A program made the translations under genes and the position numbers. A stretch of 64,000 nt of DNA from Bacillus safensis FO-36b (GTDB lineage Bacteria > Bacillota > Bacilli > Bacillales > Bacillaceae): contig NZ_ASJD01000004.1 of NCBI RefSeq assembly GCF_000691165.1, positions 242,434-306,433 of the forward strand, read 5' to 3'. The notes beneath the pieces were generated by a model that saw only the letters and a list, made by a program, of their open reading frames with translations, was not told the origin of the DNA and did no database searches. Of this stretch, positions 19,136 to 28,907 are shown in pieces (the first letter of the stretch is position 1; each line of letters opens with the position of its first letter).

Positions 19136-20044
19136 ATGAATATTAACGGGCACACGCTCTCACTAAAAGCAGGTGAGCAGCATCATGACACTTCACTTAG
19201 TCAGTTTTTAAAAACAGCCGTATCGGCCTCAAAACCGATTATCCATTTTTGGATGGAGCATCAAAAAATACGTTTAAATCAAAAGCCTGCCCATCACGCG
19301 GCAAAAGTCAGTACAGGCGATCACATCTTGATCGATTTATTTGAAATGGAAGAGAGTGATGTGACGCCAGAATATGGTGAATTAGAGGTGCTCTTTGAGG
19401 ACGAGCACTTATTGATTGTGCAAAAGCCCGCTGGACGGCCAACGCACCCGAATGAAAAGGGACAAACGGGCACACTGGCAAACCTTGTGGCCTTTCATTT
19501 TCAAGCAAATGGCGAGGAAAAGCGAGTGAGACATATCCACAGGCTTGACCAAGATACAAGCGGCACGGTCATTTTTGCTAAACACAGGTTAGCTCATGCT
19601 GTGCTTGATCAAATGCTTTCTAAGAAAACGATCCGTAGAACATACATCGCTATCGCAGAAGGACTTTTCAAGAAAAAGAAAGGCACGATCGATGCAGCGA
19701 TCGGCCGTGACAAGCATCATGCCGTCAGACGAAGAATCTCTCCTACTGGTCAAAGTGCTGTGACTCATTTTCAGGTTATGGACACTAATAAACGTCTGCA
19801 AATGACAGCGGTTAAGCTGCAACTTGAGACCGGAAGAACACATCAAATTCGTGTCCATCTTAGCAGTCTTGGGCATCCTTTAGCCGGGGATTCACTTTAT
19901 GGCGGTGCTCGCGCTTATATCAACAGATGCGCTCTTCACGCCAAACAAGTAGACATGACACATCCTTTTACAGGTGAGCAACTGAGCATAGAAGCGCCGC
20001 TTCCACCAGATATGGCTCAGCTCATGGACGAGATCATTCATTAA
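19136..20044 (+). CDS. yhcT: RluA/RluD-family RNA pseudouridine synthase YhcT
   Basis: 302 residues. The catalytic motif HRLDQDTSG (135-143) contains the essential Asp138, and LETGRTHQIRVHLSSLGHPLAGDSLYGG near the C-terminus is the usual RluA-family active-site strand. An N-terminal S4-like region is present but weak. It isomerises a uridine in rRNA or tRNA; the target is unknown. SD GAGAGGAACGG precedes the ATG. It is one of few plus-strand genes, divergent from yhcU and converging on srtD, with a shared terminator. Confidence 0.9.
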   Translation: MNINGHTLSLKAGEQHHDTSLSQFLKTAVSASKPIIHFWMEHQKIRLNQKPAHHAAKVSTGDHILIDLFEMEESDVTPEYGELEVLFEDEHLLIVQKPAGRPTHPNEKGQTGTLANLVAFHFQANGEEKRVRHIHRLDQDTSGTVIFAKHRLAHAVLDQMLSKKTIRRTYIAIAEGLFKKKKGTIDAAIGRDKHHAVRRRISPTGQSAVTHFQVMDTNKRLQMTAVKLQLETGRTHQIRVHLSSLGHPLAGDSLYGGARAYINRCALHAKQVDMTHPFTGEQLSIEAPLPPDMAQLMDEIIH

Positions 20045-20080
20045 AAAAAGAGCCTGCTGATTAAATGCAGGCTCTTTTTT
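20045..20080. terminator. Bidirectional terminator between yhcT and srtD
   Basis: AAAAAGAGCCTGC (20045-20057) pairs with GCAGGCTCTTTTT (20067-20079), with A and T runs on the two sides serving both converging genes. Confidence 0.9.
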
Positions 20081-20082
20081 CA

Positions 20083-20649
20083 TTAGACAGATGCTCTTTT
20101 TGCATAAATAATATATCGCTCTGGTGCATTGCCCACGAAATGAAATGGATAGCATGTCGTTAACACGAGCTCTTCCTTTTCATTCTGCAAAGTAATAATG
20201 GATGTATCATGCTGATCCACGATTTTCGTATGTGTGATTTCATAAAGAAACTCACCATACGGCACAGTGATTTTCAGCTGATCCCCAATATCCAGCTCAC
20301 CTGTTCGGCGAAATACCGTGTCGCGATGGCCAGATAGGACGATTTGTCCCTTTTGATCAGGGTAATAACTGCCTTTGTAATGCCCGACTCCTTTGGCAAG
20401 ATCATCCGCATCTGTCCCTTCGACAATGGGAAGGTCTGCTTTTAATTTCGGAATCGTCAGGATGCCAGAGGCTTTCCCCACTTCAGGAGAAAACTGCTTC
20501 TTTGACATCCTTTGATCGTCCGCTACCGCTTTCTTCGCGGCTTCTAATGATTGTGCTGTTTGAAGGTGTGTAGAGGCGATTTGCCAAATTCCCCAGCCGA
20601 GCAAGACAATTCCTGCTGTCATCACAGTAAGTGCAAGCCACTTTTTCAT
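20083..20649 (-). CDS. srtD: Class D sortase SrtD (YhcS)
   Basis: 188 residues: an N-terminal membrane anchor (about 4-26) and an extracellular sortase barrel. Catalytic residues are His108 (VLSGHRDT), Cys166 (LVLTTCYPF) and Arg178 (PERYIIYA). Class D1 sortases of Bacillus join LPxTS/LPDTS-tailed proteins to the wall; in B. subtilis the known substrates are YhcR and YfkN. The gene directly follows yhcR on the same strand with 45 bases between, but the YhcR protein here has no sorting signal. SD AAAGGAG precedes the ATG. Confidence 0.92.
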   Translation of the reverse strand: MKKWLALTVMTAGIVLLGWGIWQIASTHLQTAQSLEAAKKAVADDQRMSKKQFSPEVGKASGILTIPKLKADLPIVEGTDADDLAKGVGHYKGSYYPDQKGQIVLSGHRDTVFRRTGELDIGDQLKITVPYGEFLYEITHTKIVDQHDTSIITLQNEKEELVLTTCYPFHFVGNAPERYIIYAKRASV

Positions 20650-20694
20650 GCTTAAACTCCTTTACCTGTTACATTTCCTTAGATGAAACGCTCT

Positions 20695-23598
20695 TTAGCT
20701 TGCTGCTTTTTCTTCTTGTTTTGCTTTTTGAATGCGTCCCTCTTTTTGATACACAATGGAAGCTCCTTCAAAGCTCTTCACAAAAGCGACAGTGGCTTCT
20801 AAATCCTCTGGACCTGTTTCAGGATTTTTCCCCAGCCTTCCTATCGGTGCATACTTACTGCCAGTTGCAGTTGCCATAAAGTTATTCACCGTGAGTGTAT
20901 ACGTTTGATCGAGCGCAACGTCTGATCCATCTGGCAGCTTTAAGTCGACTACTTTATATGTTACCGGATCATAGGAATATGAAAAACCCGAAATGCTATA
21001 ATCTGGTCCAAATTGAGGAGAAATTTGCGCTTCAATGATCTCAGCCAAGTCTTTCCCCTTAATCTCAAGTTTAACTAAGACGTTGCCAAAAGGCTGAATA
21101 TTAAACAGATCTCCCCACGTAATCGGCCCTTTTTCAAGGTTTTGCCTGATGCCGCCGCCATTCATCATGGCAAAATCACTTTTCATAGAATACCTCATAC
21201 CATCAGCAATCAAATTACCGAGCGGCGTGTCTCCATCATTTGAATAGCCGCCTTCCATTTTGACACCAGCTTCTCCAACTACCTCACTAATAATCGGCTC
21301 AACTTCTTTCCCGTAATGAGCCAAGATGCCGGCTGCTTCCTTGTCCTTTTCAATACCAGACTGGTCTACATACTGGATATTTGCACTCTTTTTGACAATA
21401 TCCTTCGTTTTGCGGTCAAGTGTTACATTGACTTCGCCAACGGCCTTCCCATATTCAAAGGCTTGAACAATTAATTTCCCATTGACCTCTCCGTTTACCA
21501 CTTCGTGATTATGCCCTGCAAAGATGACATCAATTTCATCATCGCCTTCTTTGGCCAGCTTCGCACTTTCTCCAGTGATGGTATCTCCATTTTGAGAGGC
21601 TGTCATATGAGCTAAGACCGCAATGGCTTTGATCCCTTTTTGTTTTAATTCCTTCGCGGCTTCATTAACGGCTTTGACTTCATCTGTAAACTGAATGTCT
21701 TTAATCCCTTCTGGCATCACCATTCCTGCGGCTGACTTTGTCACAACACCGATAAATGCTACAGGAATTCCCTCGACATCCATGATTTCATAAGCAGGTA
21801 AAAGTGGTTTACCTGTATCCTTGTATTCACAGTTTGCACAAACGAGCGGAAAATTCTGTCCGTCATATCCCTTTGTGCCTTTAGGATGATCTCCGCCATT
21901 TATGATCCGTAATAGCTCGTCCACCCCTTCATCAAATTCATGGTTACCAACCGTGCCAACATCAAAACCAATGTTCTCCATGAGTTCAACAGTTGGTTCA
22001 TCCTGCAGAAGAGACGATATTGGAGAGCTGCCGCCAATCATATCTCCGGCGTGAACTGTGATCGTATTTTTGTTTGCTGCTTGTTTTTGTTTCATATAAG
22101 CCGCCACATAATCCATCCGTCCATACGTTCCTTTATTGCCATCACCTTTTAGATCCAGCTCGTATTGTTGATCAATTTTCCCGTGTAAATCATTCATGCT
22201 TAAAATGGTTAACGGGACTTCCTCAGCTTCCTCTGCCGTCTGATAGCCAGCCTGTTCTGCTTCTTCTTTTGAAGCAAAAAAGATGCGTTTATCTACAGCG
22301 ATTTCTTTCCAGCTGTCAGGCGATACGTACGTTTTCGCTGATGAATCACCGACGTAGCGTGTCAGTCCTTTTTTCTGTTCACGTGCTCTAAATTCAAACG
22401 GCTGTTCCAGCAGCGGGTCCGCTTCGTTCCATATGCCCAGCCCTTTTTCTTTCGCCTCTTTGACCGCTTTTTGGAACATCTGATAGTCCTTTTCATCTCC
22501 AACCGGCCAGATGAAATACGTGGGAGCATATCCTTTTTTCACAAGCTCTAAATTCGTATTGACCCCTTTTTTGGTTTTCACTTGAGCTAAAAGACGTCCA
22601 TAGTCGTCCTTCGCTTCAGGACCAATCTTTAATGTGACTTTATCTCCGCTTGAAAGCAGCGTATTTAAATAGTCCGCCGCCTTCTGTCCAAAACGCAGCT
22701 GGTTTTGATCTAATTCATTTTTTGGCTTATGGTACGTTTCCGGCGTGTCCATATTCACAAAGCGCACCTTTGTTGTACCAAGCACAGGCTTCTTTAAATG
22801 AATCGTATCACCATCCACTACCCGGTCAACCGTTGCCTCGTATTCTTTCTTGATTTTTGGCGGCTTTGGCTGGCGTTTCAGCAGACTGATATCACCCTTG
22901 TGTCTTGGAAGCACCTGCAGCGTATCATATCTGCTTAAAACTCCTGTAAACTCATACCATTTCCCTGTCTTTACTTCATCAATGGCACTTGTATCCACCA
23001 TCACTCTAAGGATGGTGCTGTGATATTTTTTATCAATAATCACGACATTATATCCACCGCCAGCCGGCTGCTCTGGCTTTGATTCAACATAGCCTTTGAT
23101 CTTCACAAGTTTTCCTTCATGTTTATGTGCCTGATCCGTTTCTAGTTGTTTCAGTGAGACTCGCTTCGGCTTTGGCAAGGTTTGATTGACAGCATCTACC
23201 TTCAGGGCAACTCGATCCGGCACAATTTCAATCAGTCCTTTATAAGACGTGATCTTCCCCGTTACTGTCACCTTCATGCCTCTTTTCAGTTCTGGGAAGT
23301 TGTTGGGCTGTGCTGAATAAATATTGATTCCAGCTGATTTGTCTTGAATGTACGTTGACAGTTTCCCATTGCCTATAGCCGATTGGTCTGCTGTCACAAT
23401 TCCACTCACCGTCACCGTTTCTCCGATCAGCAGACGGGCTTTCTTGATTTTCATTGGCTTCTTTTGGTTCCAAACCGTTTCCTTCTTTTCAGACGCAATG
23501 GCTTGTTCTGCTGTAATCATGCCAGGCAGTAAGGATTGCAGACTAAAGATCACTAAAACCAGACAGCAGATCATTCGAATGGAACGAACACGTTTCAT
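20695..23598 (-). CDS. yhcR: YhcR: secreted multidomain nuclease / 5'-nucleotidase without sorting signal
   Basis: 967 residues (B. subtilis YhcR about 1217). Order of domains: signal peptide (1-30); two OB-fold domains (about 48-135 and 145-235); a thermonuclease domain (about 252-395, with VDGDTIHL and VNMDTPET); an Ada-like segment (DKRIFFASKEEAEQAGYQ); a calcineurin-type phosphoesterase (from 463, with SMNDLHG, GNHEFDEG and AGHNHE); and a 5'-nucleotidase C-terminal domain (LGNLIADGMRY ... MNGGGIRQNLEKGPITWGD). The chain ends in a charged tail (IQKAKQEEKAAS) right after the last domain. The LPDTS motif and membrane tail known in B. subtilis are absent, so the enzyme may be released or held otherwise. 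Probable role: scavenging phosphate and nucleosides from extracellular nucleic acids. Confidence 0.93.
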   Translation of the reverse strand: MKRVRSIRMICCLVLVIFSLQSLLPGMITAEQAIASEKKETVWNQKKPMKIKKARLLIGETVTVSGIVTADQSAIGNGKLSTYIQDKSAGINIYSAQPNNFPELKRGMKVTVTGKITSYKGLIEIVPDRVALKVDAVNQTLPKPKRVSLKQLETDQAHKHEGKLVKIKGYVESKPEQPAGGGYNVVIIDKKYHSTILRVMVDTSAIDEVKTGKWYEFTGVLSRYDTLQVLPRHKGDISLLKRQPKPPKIKKEYEATVDRVVDGDTIHLKKPVLGTTKVRFVNMDTPETYHKPKNELDQNQLRFGQKAADYLNTLLSSGDKVTLKIGPEAKDDYGRLLAQVKTKKGVNTNLELVKKGYAPTYFIWPVGDEKDYQMFQKAVKEAKEKGLGIWNEADPLLEQPFEFRAREQKKGLTRYVGDSSAKTYVSPDSWKEIAVDKRIFFASKEEAEQAGYQTAEEAEEVPLTILSMNDLHGKIDQQYELDLKGDGNKGTYGRMDYVAAYMKQKQAANKNTITVHAGDMIGGSSPISSLLQDEPTVELMENIGFDVGTVGNHEFDEGVDELLRIINGGDHPKGTKGYDGQNFPLVCANCEYKDTGKPLLPAYEIMDVEGIPVAFIGVVTKSAAGMVMPEGIKDIQFTDEVKAVNEAAKELKQKGIKAIAVLAHMTASQNGDTITGESAKLAKEGDDEIDVIFAGHNHEVVNGEVNGKLIVQAFEYGKAVGEVNVTLDRKTKDIVKKSANIQYVDQSGIEKDKEAAGILAHYGKEVEPIISEVVGEAGVKMEGGYSNDGDTPLGNLIADGMRYSMKSDFAMMNGGGIRQNLEKGPITWGDLFNIQPFGNVLVKLEIKGKDLAEIIEAQISPQFGPDYSISGFSYSYDPVTYKVVDLKLPDGSDVALDQTYTLTVNNFMATATGSKYAPIGRLGKNPETGPEDLEATVAFVKSFEGASIVYQKEGRIQKAKQEEKAAS

Positions 23599-23684
23599 TA
23601 GACCCTCCCCTTCCGAGCTTTATCTCTCATAGTGTACTAAGTAAATATTGATGGTAGATGGATTTCTTGTAAATCTTATGTCTG

Positions 23685-26600
23685 TCAGCTCATTGGAAAC
23701 GTAATAATCACTCGTGTCCCCTCAAAGCTTTTGCTTTCAAAACGAATGCTGCCGCCATGGCTTTCAATGATTTTAATCGTCATCATTAAACCAAGGCCAG
23801 TCCCTTTTTCTTTCGTTGTATAAAAAGGTTCACCCAGTTTCCCTAGTTCTTCTTCTGGTATGCCCTTTCCTTGGTCTTCAAAAATCAGCATCATCTGATT
23901 ATGTTCCAATACGGATGTGACTTGAATGACACCTGTCACACCATCCATCGCTTCAATTCCGTTTTTAAGAATGTTTAAGAAAACTTGTTTCAGCTCATTT
24001 GGTATACCTTGAATGTTTGGCAGCGACGGAGACAAATTCTTCTGAATAGACACGCCTTTTAAAACCGCCTGTGATTCAACGACCATGATCACTTCTTCGA
24101 GCAGAAGATTGACATGTACCGGCTCAAATTTCACCGATTTGCTTCTAGAGAGCACAAGGAATTCATTAATAATGGCTTCAAGCCGATTAAATTCAGACAT
24201 CATCACATCTGCATAATCCTTCTGATATTTCTTACTTTGAATCATCAGCTGTAAAAATCCCTTTAACGACGTCAGCGGGTTCCGTATCTCATGGGCGATG
24301 CCGGCTGCAAGCTGACCAACTGCGGACAGCATCTCGGACTTCATCAGCATCTTCTCTGACTGCTTTTGATTGGTAATGTCCTCAGAAATCCGCATCACGG
24401 TTGACTGCATTTTGTCAGGATCATCAATTCGGTGTAAAGAGACTCTCTCCCATCGTTCACGGCCTGATAAATCCTGAAAGTACAGCTCACCAGTCCAGCT
24501 GCCTTCTTTTAAACAAACGTCCCATTGCTTTTCTAAATCATCACATTGACACAGCGAATGATAGACAGAAAAAATATCTTTGCCGATCAGGTCATATTCA
24601 TGCTGCTGTACAAACTGGCAAAAGCGCTGATTCACGCATTGAATGACCCCTTCCTCAGTTGCAACAACAATATGGATATGGCTGTTATCCAGTGCTGTTA
24701 CCGCTAGATGGAGTGACTGTTTGATTTTTGTCATTTCCGTCATTTTAATCCACGTCATCACCGCTCCCTCATGATCTTGATCAAAGATAGGTGTGATGTG
24801 AACAGTAAATTGTTCTCCTTCATTCGTTTCAATTTCTCGTTCGATGACGCGCCTGTCCGAGATAACCGATTGTATGTCATGATAGAGTGTTTCCTGTGTA
24901 AGCTTTTTAGCCATCGCCTGAAAGGATTGCTGTTGCCTTATTTGTGCTGAAGTAAATAAAGAGGCGGCTGTAGGAGTGTAATAGCGAATATTCATGTCCC
25001 GGTCCACAAACAACGTCGCAAGCTGAGGCTTAACAGAAGGTCTATACAGTTCTTCCCTTGTTACCCTTAAGTTGTTTATGATATTAATAAAATGTTCATG
25101 TTTTTTCTCAAGCTCCGCTATTTGCGTGTTTTTCACTTTTAATTGAGCCCTTGCCTCCTGCTCTTTTTGTTTAATTTCATTGAGTTCAATTTCTAAATCG
25201 ACAATACGCTGCTGATAAACTGAATTCTGATCTGGCATCCCTTTTTCCCTGCTGTTCTTTTGGATTTTCCCTCTCTCATTCATTCGAATGAGAATGACGT
25301 ATACCCCTTTAAAACGGTGATCAAAACTCTTTACAATAAAATCCGCATACTGCTTTTTTCCTTTTTCCGAAATGAGGACATGCTGAAACACAACCTCTGT
25401 CTCGTCCGTCCATACCTTTTGAAAGGTTTGACTCAACATCTCTTTCAAATAATCAGGTGTGACATATTCACATGATTGATCTGACACTTCTGTACGGTCT
25501 AAAAAGGAATAGGCCCCATTTGACATCGCCAGAATTTTATCACAATCATTGATCACCATGCATGCGTCATATTCTCCGCCCACTTCTTCCATATATTGTG
25601 CAGCTCGCTTTTTTAACTCGGCATCACGAGCGTCATATACCCAAGGGACACTAGATGCAGGAACATTTGAATAGGTGTAAATGTTCCACTTCTCATTGAA
25701 CAATTGAAACAATCGAGGAATATTGGGAACAGTTTCATTTGGCCCTAAGATTAACACCCCTTGATCTTTTAAAGCATATTGGAATCGGGATAATACTCGT
25801 TTTTGTACTTCTGGCTCAAAGTACATCAGAACATTTCGGCAACTGATAAAATCGAGGTGGATAAAAGGTGAATCAATCAATAAATTGTGAGGAGCAAAAA
25901 CAATATGTTTTCTAAGCGACTGCTTCACAATAAAAGCGTCACCTTTTTTTTCGAAATATCGCGCCCGCCATTTTTCCGGTATGCTTGCCATAGACTCTAT
26001 CGAGTAAAGACCTTTACTAGCTATTTGAATGGCTTTTCGGTTGATATCTGTCGCAAAGACTTGAAGTTCAATGGACACATCTCTTCGCTTCATTTCTTCT
26101 AAAAATAAAATCGTAAAAGAATAAGCTTCTTCCCCTGTCGAACATCCCGCAATCCAAATTCGGCACCGAGATTTCCCGTTGTTCATCGAATGGTCAATGA
26201 TTGACGGGATCACCTTCTGTTCACATACTCGAAAAGCCTCCATATCTCTAAAGAAAGCAGTCGTGCCGCTTAGGAGCTGGGCATGCAGGCGGTCAAGCTC
26301 ATCTGGTTCTCTTTCTAATAAACGATCGTACTCTGTTAATAATGACATTGGTTCGTTTGCAGTGCGCATGCGTTTTTGAATAACAGAAAGCAGCCTTTTC
26401 TTTTCATAGGTTGAAAAGGCAATCCCTTTATACATTTCGAGACGTTCAATGATTCTTAGTAAAGCTGGATCCGTCTCATCCGCATGCGGGACATTGATGA
26501 TATTGGCCATATAAGCTGCAAGGGTGGATGGATTTTTGAATGTGTGATGATACATGCTGTCAAAACCACTCTCTACCTCACTGCACGATAACGCTGTACC

Positions 26601-27065
26601 GCCTTGCTCTACCAACCGAAGCAATCCACTCCCCACACAATGACCTTTTTGAAAAAAGATCGCAAACGCCTCTTCCTTTTGAACACTGGCAAGTGACTTA
26701 AAAAGCGAGTCGACAGAGCATCCCTTGTTTGTTGGCAGCTGCTCAGATACATGAAGCCGATGATCTTCTGTTAACGTCACAGCCGCATGCTGCGGACAAA
26801 AATAGATGGTCTTCTTCATGACTTTCTCACCATGTTTAATCGTTTTTGCCCGGTAGCCAATCGGTAAAACAAGTGCTTCCAAATCTGTTATACAATCGCC
26901 TGTCACGTGATTTTGCACAACAATAAAAGAGGCATTTAATTCATGTGGCAACGATTGAAAAAAAGCCTCAAGATGATGCTGTTCAAACGGCGAAACACCG
27001 ATGCCGATCACTGGTGCCTGCACATGTTCGTCTTCTATCAAACGATTAATGATTTTGTCCTGCAT
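23685..27065 (-). CDS. CheB-like / CheR / double PAS / histidine kinase fusion
   Basis: 1126 residues with no membrane segment. Regions: 15-190 resembles CheB methylesterase but the catalytic positions are changed (GVSPFE where GASAGG is expected, VQNHVTG for VQH, KGHCVGSGLL for the Asp motif), so probably inactive; 205-465 is a CheR methyltransferase with an intact SAM site (AGCSTGEEAYS, 306-316) and ISCRNVLMYF; 615-660 is a coiled coil; two PAS domains lie at about 670-775 and 790-895; a HisKA domain has His925 (GIAHEIRNPLTS); and the ATPase domain has an N box (NILKNGIEAM) and G boxes (DQGKGIPEEE, GTGLGL). No response regulator gene is adjacent. B. subtilis has nothing like this between yhcR and yhcQ. 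The partner and signal are unknown. It is divergent from yhcQ. Confidence 0.88.
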   Translation of the reverse strand: MQDKIINRLIEDEHVQAPVIGIGVSPFEQHHLEAFFQSLPHELNASFIVVQNHVTGDCITDLEALVLPIGYRAKTIKHGEKVMKKTIYFCPQHAAVTLTEDHRLHVSEQLPTNKGCSVDSLFKSLASVQKEEAFAIFFQKGHCVGSGLLRLVEQGGTALSCSEVESGFDSMYHHTFKNPSTLAAYMANIINVPHADETDPALLRIIERLEMYKGIAFSTYEKKRLLSVIQKRMRTANEPMSLLTEYDRLLEREPDELDRLHAQLLSGTTAFFRDMEAFRVCEQKVIPSIIDHSMNNGKSRCRIWIAGCSTGEEAYSFTILFLEEMKRRDVSIELQVFATDINRKAIQIASKGLYSIESMASIPEKWRARYFEKKGDAFIVKQSLRKHIVFAPHNLLIDSPFIHLDFISCRNVLMYFEPEVQKRVLSRFQYALKDQGVLILGPNETVPNIPRLFQLFNEKWNIYTYSNVPASSVPWVYDARDAELKKRAAQYMEEVGGEYDACMVINDCDKILAMSNGAYSFLDRTEVSDQSCEYVTPDYLKEMLSQTFQKVWTDETEVVFQHVLISEKGKKQYADFIVKSFDHRFKGVYVILIRMNERGKIQKNSREKGMPDQNSVYQQRIVDLEIELNEIKQKEQEARAQLKVKNTQIAELEKKHEHFINIINNLRVTREELYRPSVKPQLATLFVDRDMNIRYYTPTAASLFTSAQIRQQQSFQAMAKKLTQETLYHDIQSVISDRRVIEREIETNEGEQFTVHITPIFDQDHEGAVMTWIKMTEMTKIKQSLHLAVTALDNSHIHIVVATEEGVIQCVNQRFCQFVQQHEYDLIGKDIFSVYHSLCQCDDLEKQWDVCLKEGSWTGELYFQDLSGRERWERVSLHRIDDPDKMQSTVMRISEDITNQKQSEKMLMKSEMLSAVGQLAAGIAHEIRNPLTSLKGFLQLMIQSKKYQKDYADVMMSEFNRLEAIINEFLVLSRSKSVKFEPVHVNLLLEEVIMVVESQAVLKGVSIQKNLSPSLPNIQGIPNELKQVFLNILKNGIEAMDGVTGVIQVTSVLEHNQMMLIFEDQGKGIPEEELGKLGEPFYTTKEKGTGLGLMMTIKIIESHGGSIRFESKSFEGTRVIITFPMS

Positions 27066-27209
27066 CTGGTACCCCCATGTTCATTCGTCTGATACTTTTT
27101 TTCGACAAAAAGAAAGAAAACCCTCTAATTGTAAATAATGTTTTTTGCATGAAAACGAGAAAATATCCTCACATTAAAACAGATTGTATAAACAGAAGGA
27201 GGAATATCA

Positions 27210-27854
27210 ATGCAAAACGATCAGCAGCCAATGTTTCAAGGAAGCGCTCAGCAGCCTGAGCTCAACCATGGCGGGCATGAGTTATTCGATTTACATGAAA
27301 TTTTAGCCGGCACGATTAATATTTTGGATCAATATATGATCCTGCGGCAATTTATTCAAGATCCTGCATTATGCGACATCCTGGATCGACAATATCAGTT
27401 CGTTTTATCACAGTACAATGTCACTGTAGATTGTTTTTCTACAGGCCAAAAGCCTAGTGAAGAAACCGCTACTTATATGATGAAAGAACACACACAAGTG
27501 ACATACGGAATCAAACCTTCTCAGCCGAAGAAGCCGAATCAGTCATTACAGGATGTAAAAGACTTAGGCATCACAGGACATATGCTCAGCCTAGTCAAAT
27601 CACACGCTGGGCTACTTTCCATGTCCGCATTAGAAGTAACAAATCCTGTTGTCAGACGTGTGCTTGCTGCGCAGATTCCGAACTTTATCGAAATGGCATA
27701 TGAAATTTTCTTGTATCAAAACAAGCATGGCTACTATCAAGTTCCTCAGCTTTCCAAACAAGATATGACAGCCATGACGTCAGCTTTTGCACCGCTTCAG
27801 GGGCAGGTTCAAATGCCTCCTAGCAAGGCAGATCAACAAAAACCGCTTCATTAA
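27210..27854 (+). CDS. yhcQ: Spore coat protein YhcQ (CotF family)
   Basis: 214 residues (B. subtilis 217). It has the CotF-like four-helix pattern: HELFDLHEILAGTINILDQYMI early and a second helical part ending in QIPNFIEMAYEIFLYQNKHGYYQVP. The N-terminus and C-terminus are Gln/Pro-rich and probably disordered. YhcQ is known as a forespore or coat-associated protein in B. subtilis. SD GAAGGAGG precedes the ATG. The upstream GCATG and CACATTA boxes, 18 apart, faintly resemble a forespore sigma-G promoter. A strong terminator follows. Confidence 0.87.
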   Translation: MQNDQQPMFQGSAQQPELNHGGHELFDLHEILAGTINILDQYMILRQFIQDPALCDILDRQYQFVLSQYNVTVDCFSTGQKPSEETATYMMKEHTQVTYGIKPSQPKKPNQSLQDVKDLGITGHMLSLVKSHAGLLSMSALEVTNPVVRRVLAAQIPNFIEMAYEIFLYQNKHGYYQVPQLSKQDMTAMTSAFAPLQGQVQMPPSKADQQKPLH

Positions 27855-27891
27855 AAAAACGGCTGACCCCTTCTCTGGTCAGCCGTTTTTT
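27855..27891. terminator. Bidirectional terminator after yhcQ
   Basis: AAAAACGGCTGACC (27855-27868) pairs with GGTCAGCCGTTTTT (27877-27890), between converging genes. Confidence 0.9.
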
Positions 27892-28772
27892 CTTTGATAC
27901 ATCACTTTAAACTGTTCTTCAAAATCTGTGAGCCTCTCCCCCGTCGCCTGTTCAAAACCGCTAGCAAATTGGCCCGTTTTCGCAGTTTCCTCCATGATCT
28001 CATGTATGATGTCTCGTCCGTAAAGCTGCACCAGCTCATAGATCATATAATAGCTTTGTAAATAGACATCTGTCTCATACGTTACCCGGGAGTTCTGCCA
28101 GTCTTGATCAGAATGAAGAGATTGAAATGGAATTACATCGAAGCGTTCAGACGTAGCATTTAACACATCATAGGCCGTCCACTCTGCTGTTCCTTCGTGA
28201 AACCAAAGCGGAAAAATGCCTGGAGATACTTCATATGAATGGACCTTTTCATAGAAAACAAAATGAGCATACTCATGAATAAAAAGCGTATTGAAAAAGT
28301 ATAAAGGCAGTGTCTCTTTCTTCAATAATGCTTCCCGTTTATCTGGATATAACCCAATCATTTGATCATGATCGGAGTAAAATCCCGTAATATGCTTGAT
28401 ACCAGCGATTTGTTCGATCGTCTCTTTATCATCAAAATAAATAACGTCTAAAGGTCTGTCAGCTTCAAATTGAAACACTGACGCTGTCCTCTTCTCTGCC
28501 TGCTTCATGGCCTCTATGGTCAGATCAACAAAAGCATCCTCTTCCTCTGCATAGTAGATTCGAATATGTTCATAGACTTGCTTATTGAGTCCCTCCGTGA
28601 TAACCGTTTTAGGAGAAGACTGCTCCAAATATTGTCCTGTCAGCTGAAACGCAACATAAATCAAGTACGCGGTGAAAGCATAAAAAATCAGACCTGCTGC
28701 AATCATCCCGCTTACAAGTTTTTTATGAATCAATGACGGCCCTGCTTTCATTTGCTCCCCACCTGAATTCAT
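27879..28772 (-). CDS. Membrane-anchored zinc metallopeptidase (MA-type, HExxH)
   Basis: 297 residues. One N-terminal membrane helix (about 20-40, MIAAGLIFYAFTAYLIYVAF) precedes an extracytoplasmic domain with the zinc-binding HEYAHF motif near 165 and a glutamate-bearing WFHEGTAEW motif near 190, the arrangement of gluzincin peptidases. The stretch before it (DVIYFDDKETIEQIAG) fits the peptidase MA-like family. In B. subtilis this interval holds yhcO and yhcP; I cannot equate this protein with them. The ATG at 28772 has GAGGG upstream; an ATG seven codons later is possible. Substrate unknown. Confidence 0.78.
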   Translation of the reverse strand: MNSGGEQMKAGPSLIHKKLVSGMIAAGLIFYAFTAYLIYVAFQLTGQYLEQSSPKTVITEGLNKQVYEHIRIYYAEEEDAFVDLTIEAMKQAEKRTASVFQFEADRPLDVIYFDDKETIEQIAGIKHITGFYSDHDQMIGLYPDKREALLKKETLPLYFFNTLFIHEYAHFVFYEKVHSYEVSPGIFPLWFHEGTAEWTAYDVLNATSERFDVIPFQSLHSDQDWQNSRVTYETDVYLQSYYMIYELVQLYGRDIIHEIMEETAKTGQFASGFEQATGERLTDFEEQFKVMYQRKNG

Positions 28773-28872
28773 CCTGAACCCTCTTTCTCTCTCTATGAAG
28801 AAACAAAGATCAACAAGAGGTGATATATTTTTTACTTTATGCAGTCAGGTGCGCGAGGTGCGGTTCCAAACA

Positions 28873-28900
28873 AAAAAGCCGCATATGACATACGGCTTTT
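28873..28900 (-). terminator. Terminator after yhcN
   Basis: AAAAGCCG (28875-28882) pairs with CGGCTTTT (28893-28900), with further A/T bases giving a T run on the minus strand. Confidence 0.7.
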
Positions 28901-28907
28901 GTCGTAG

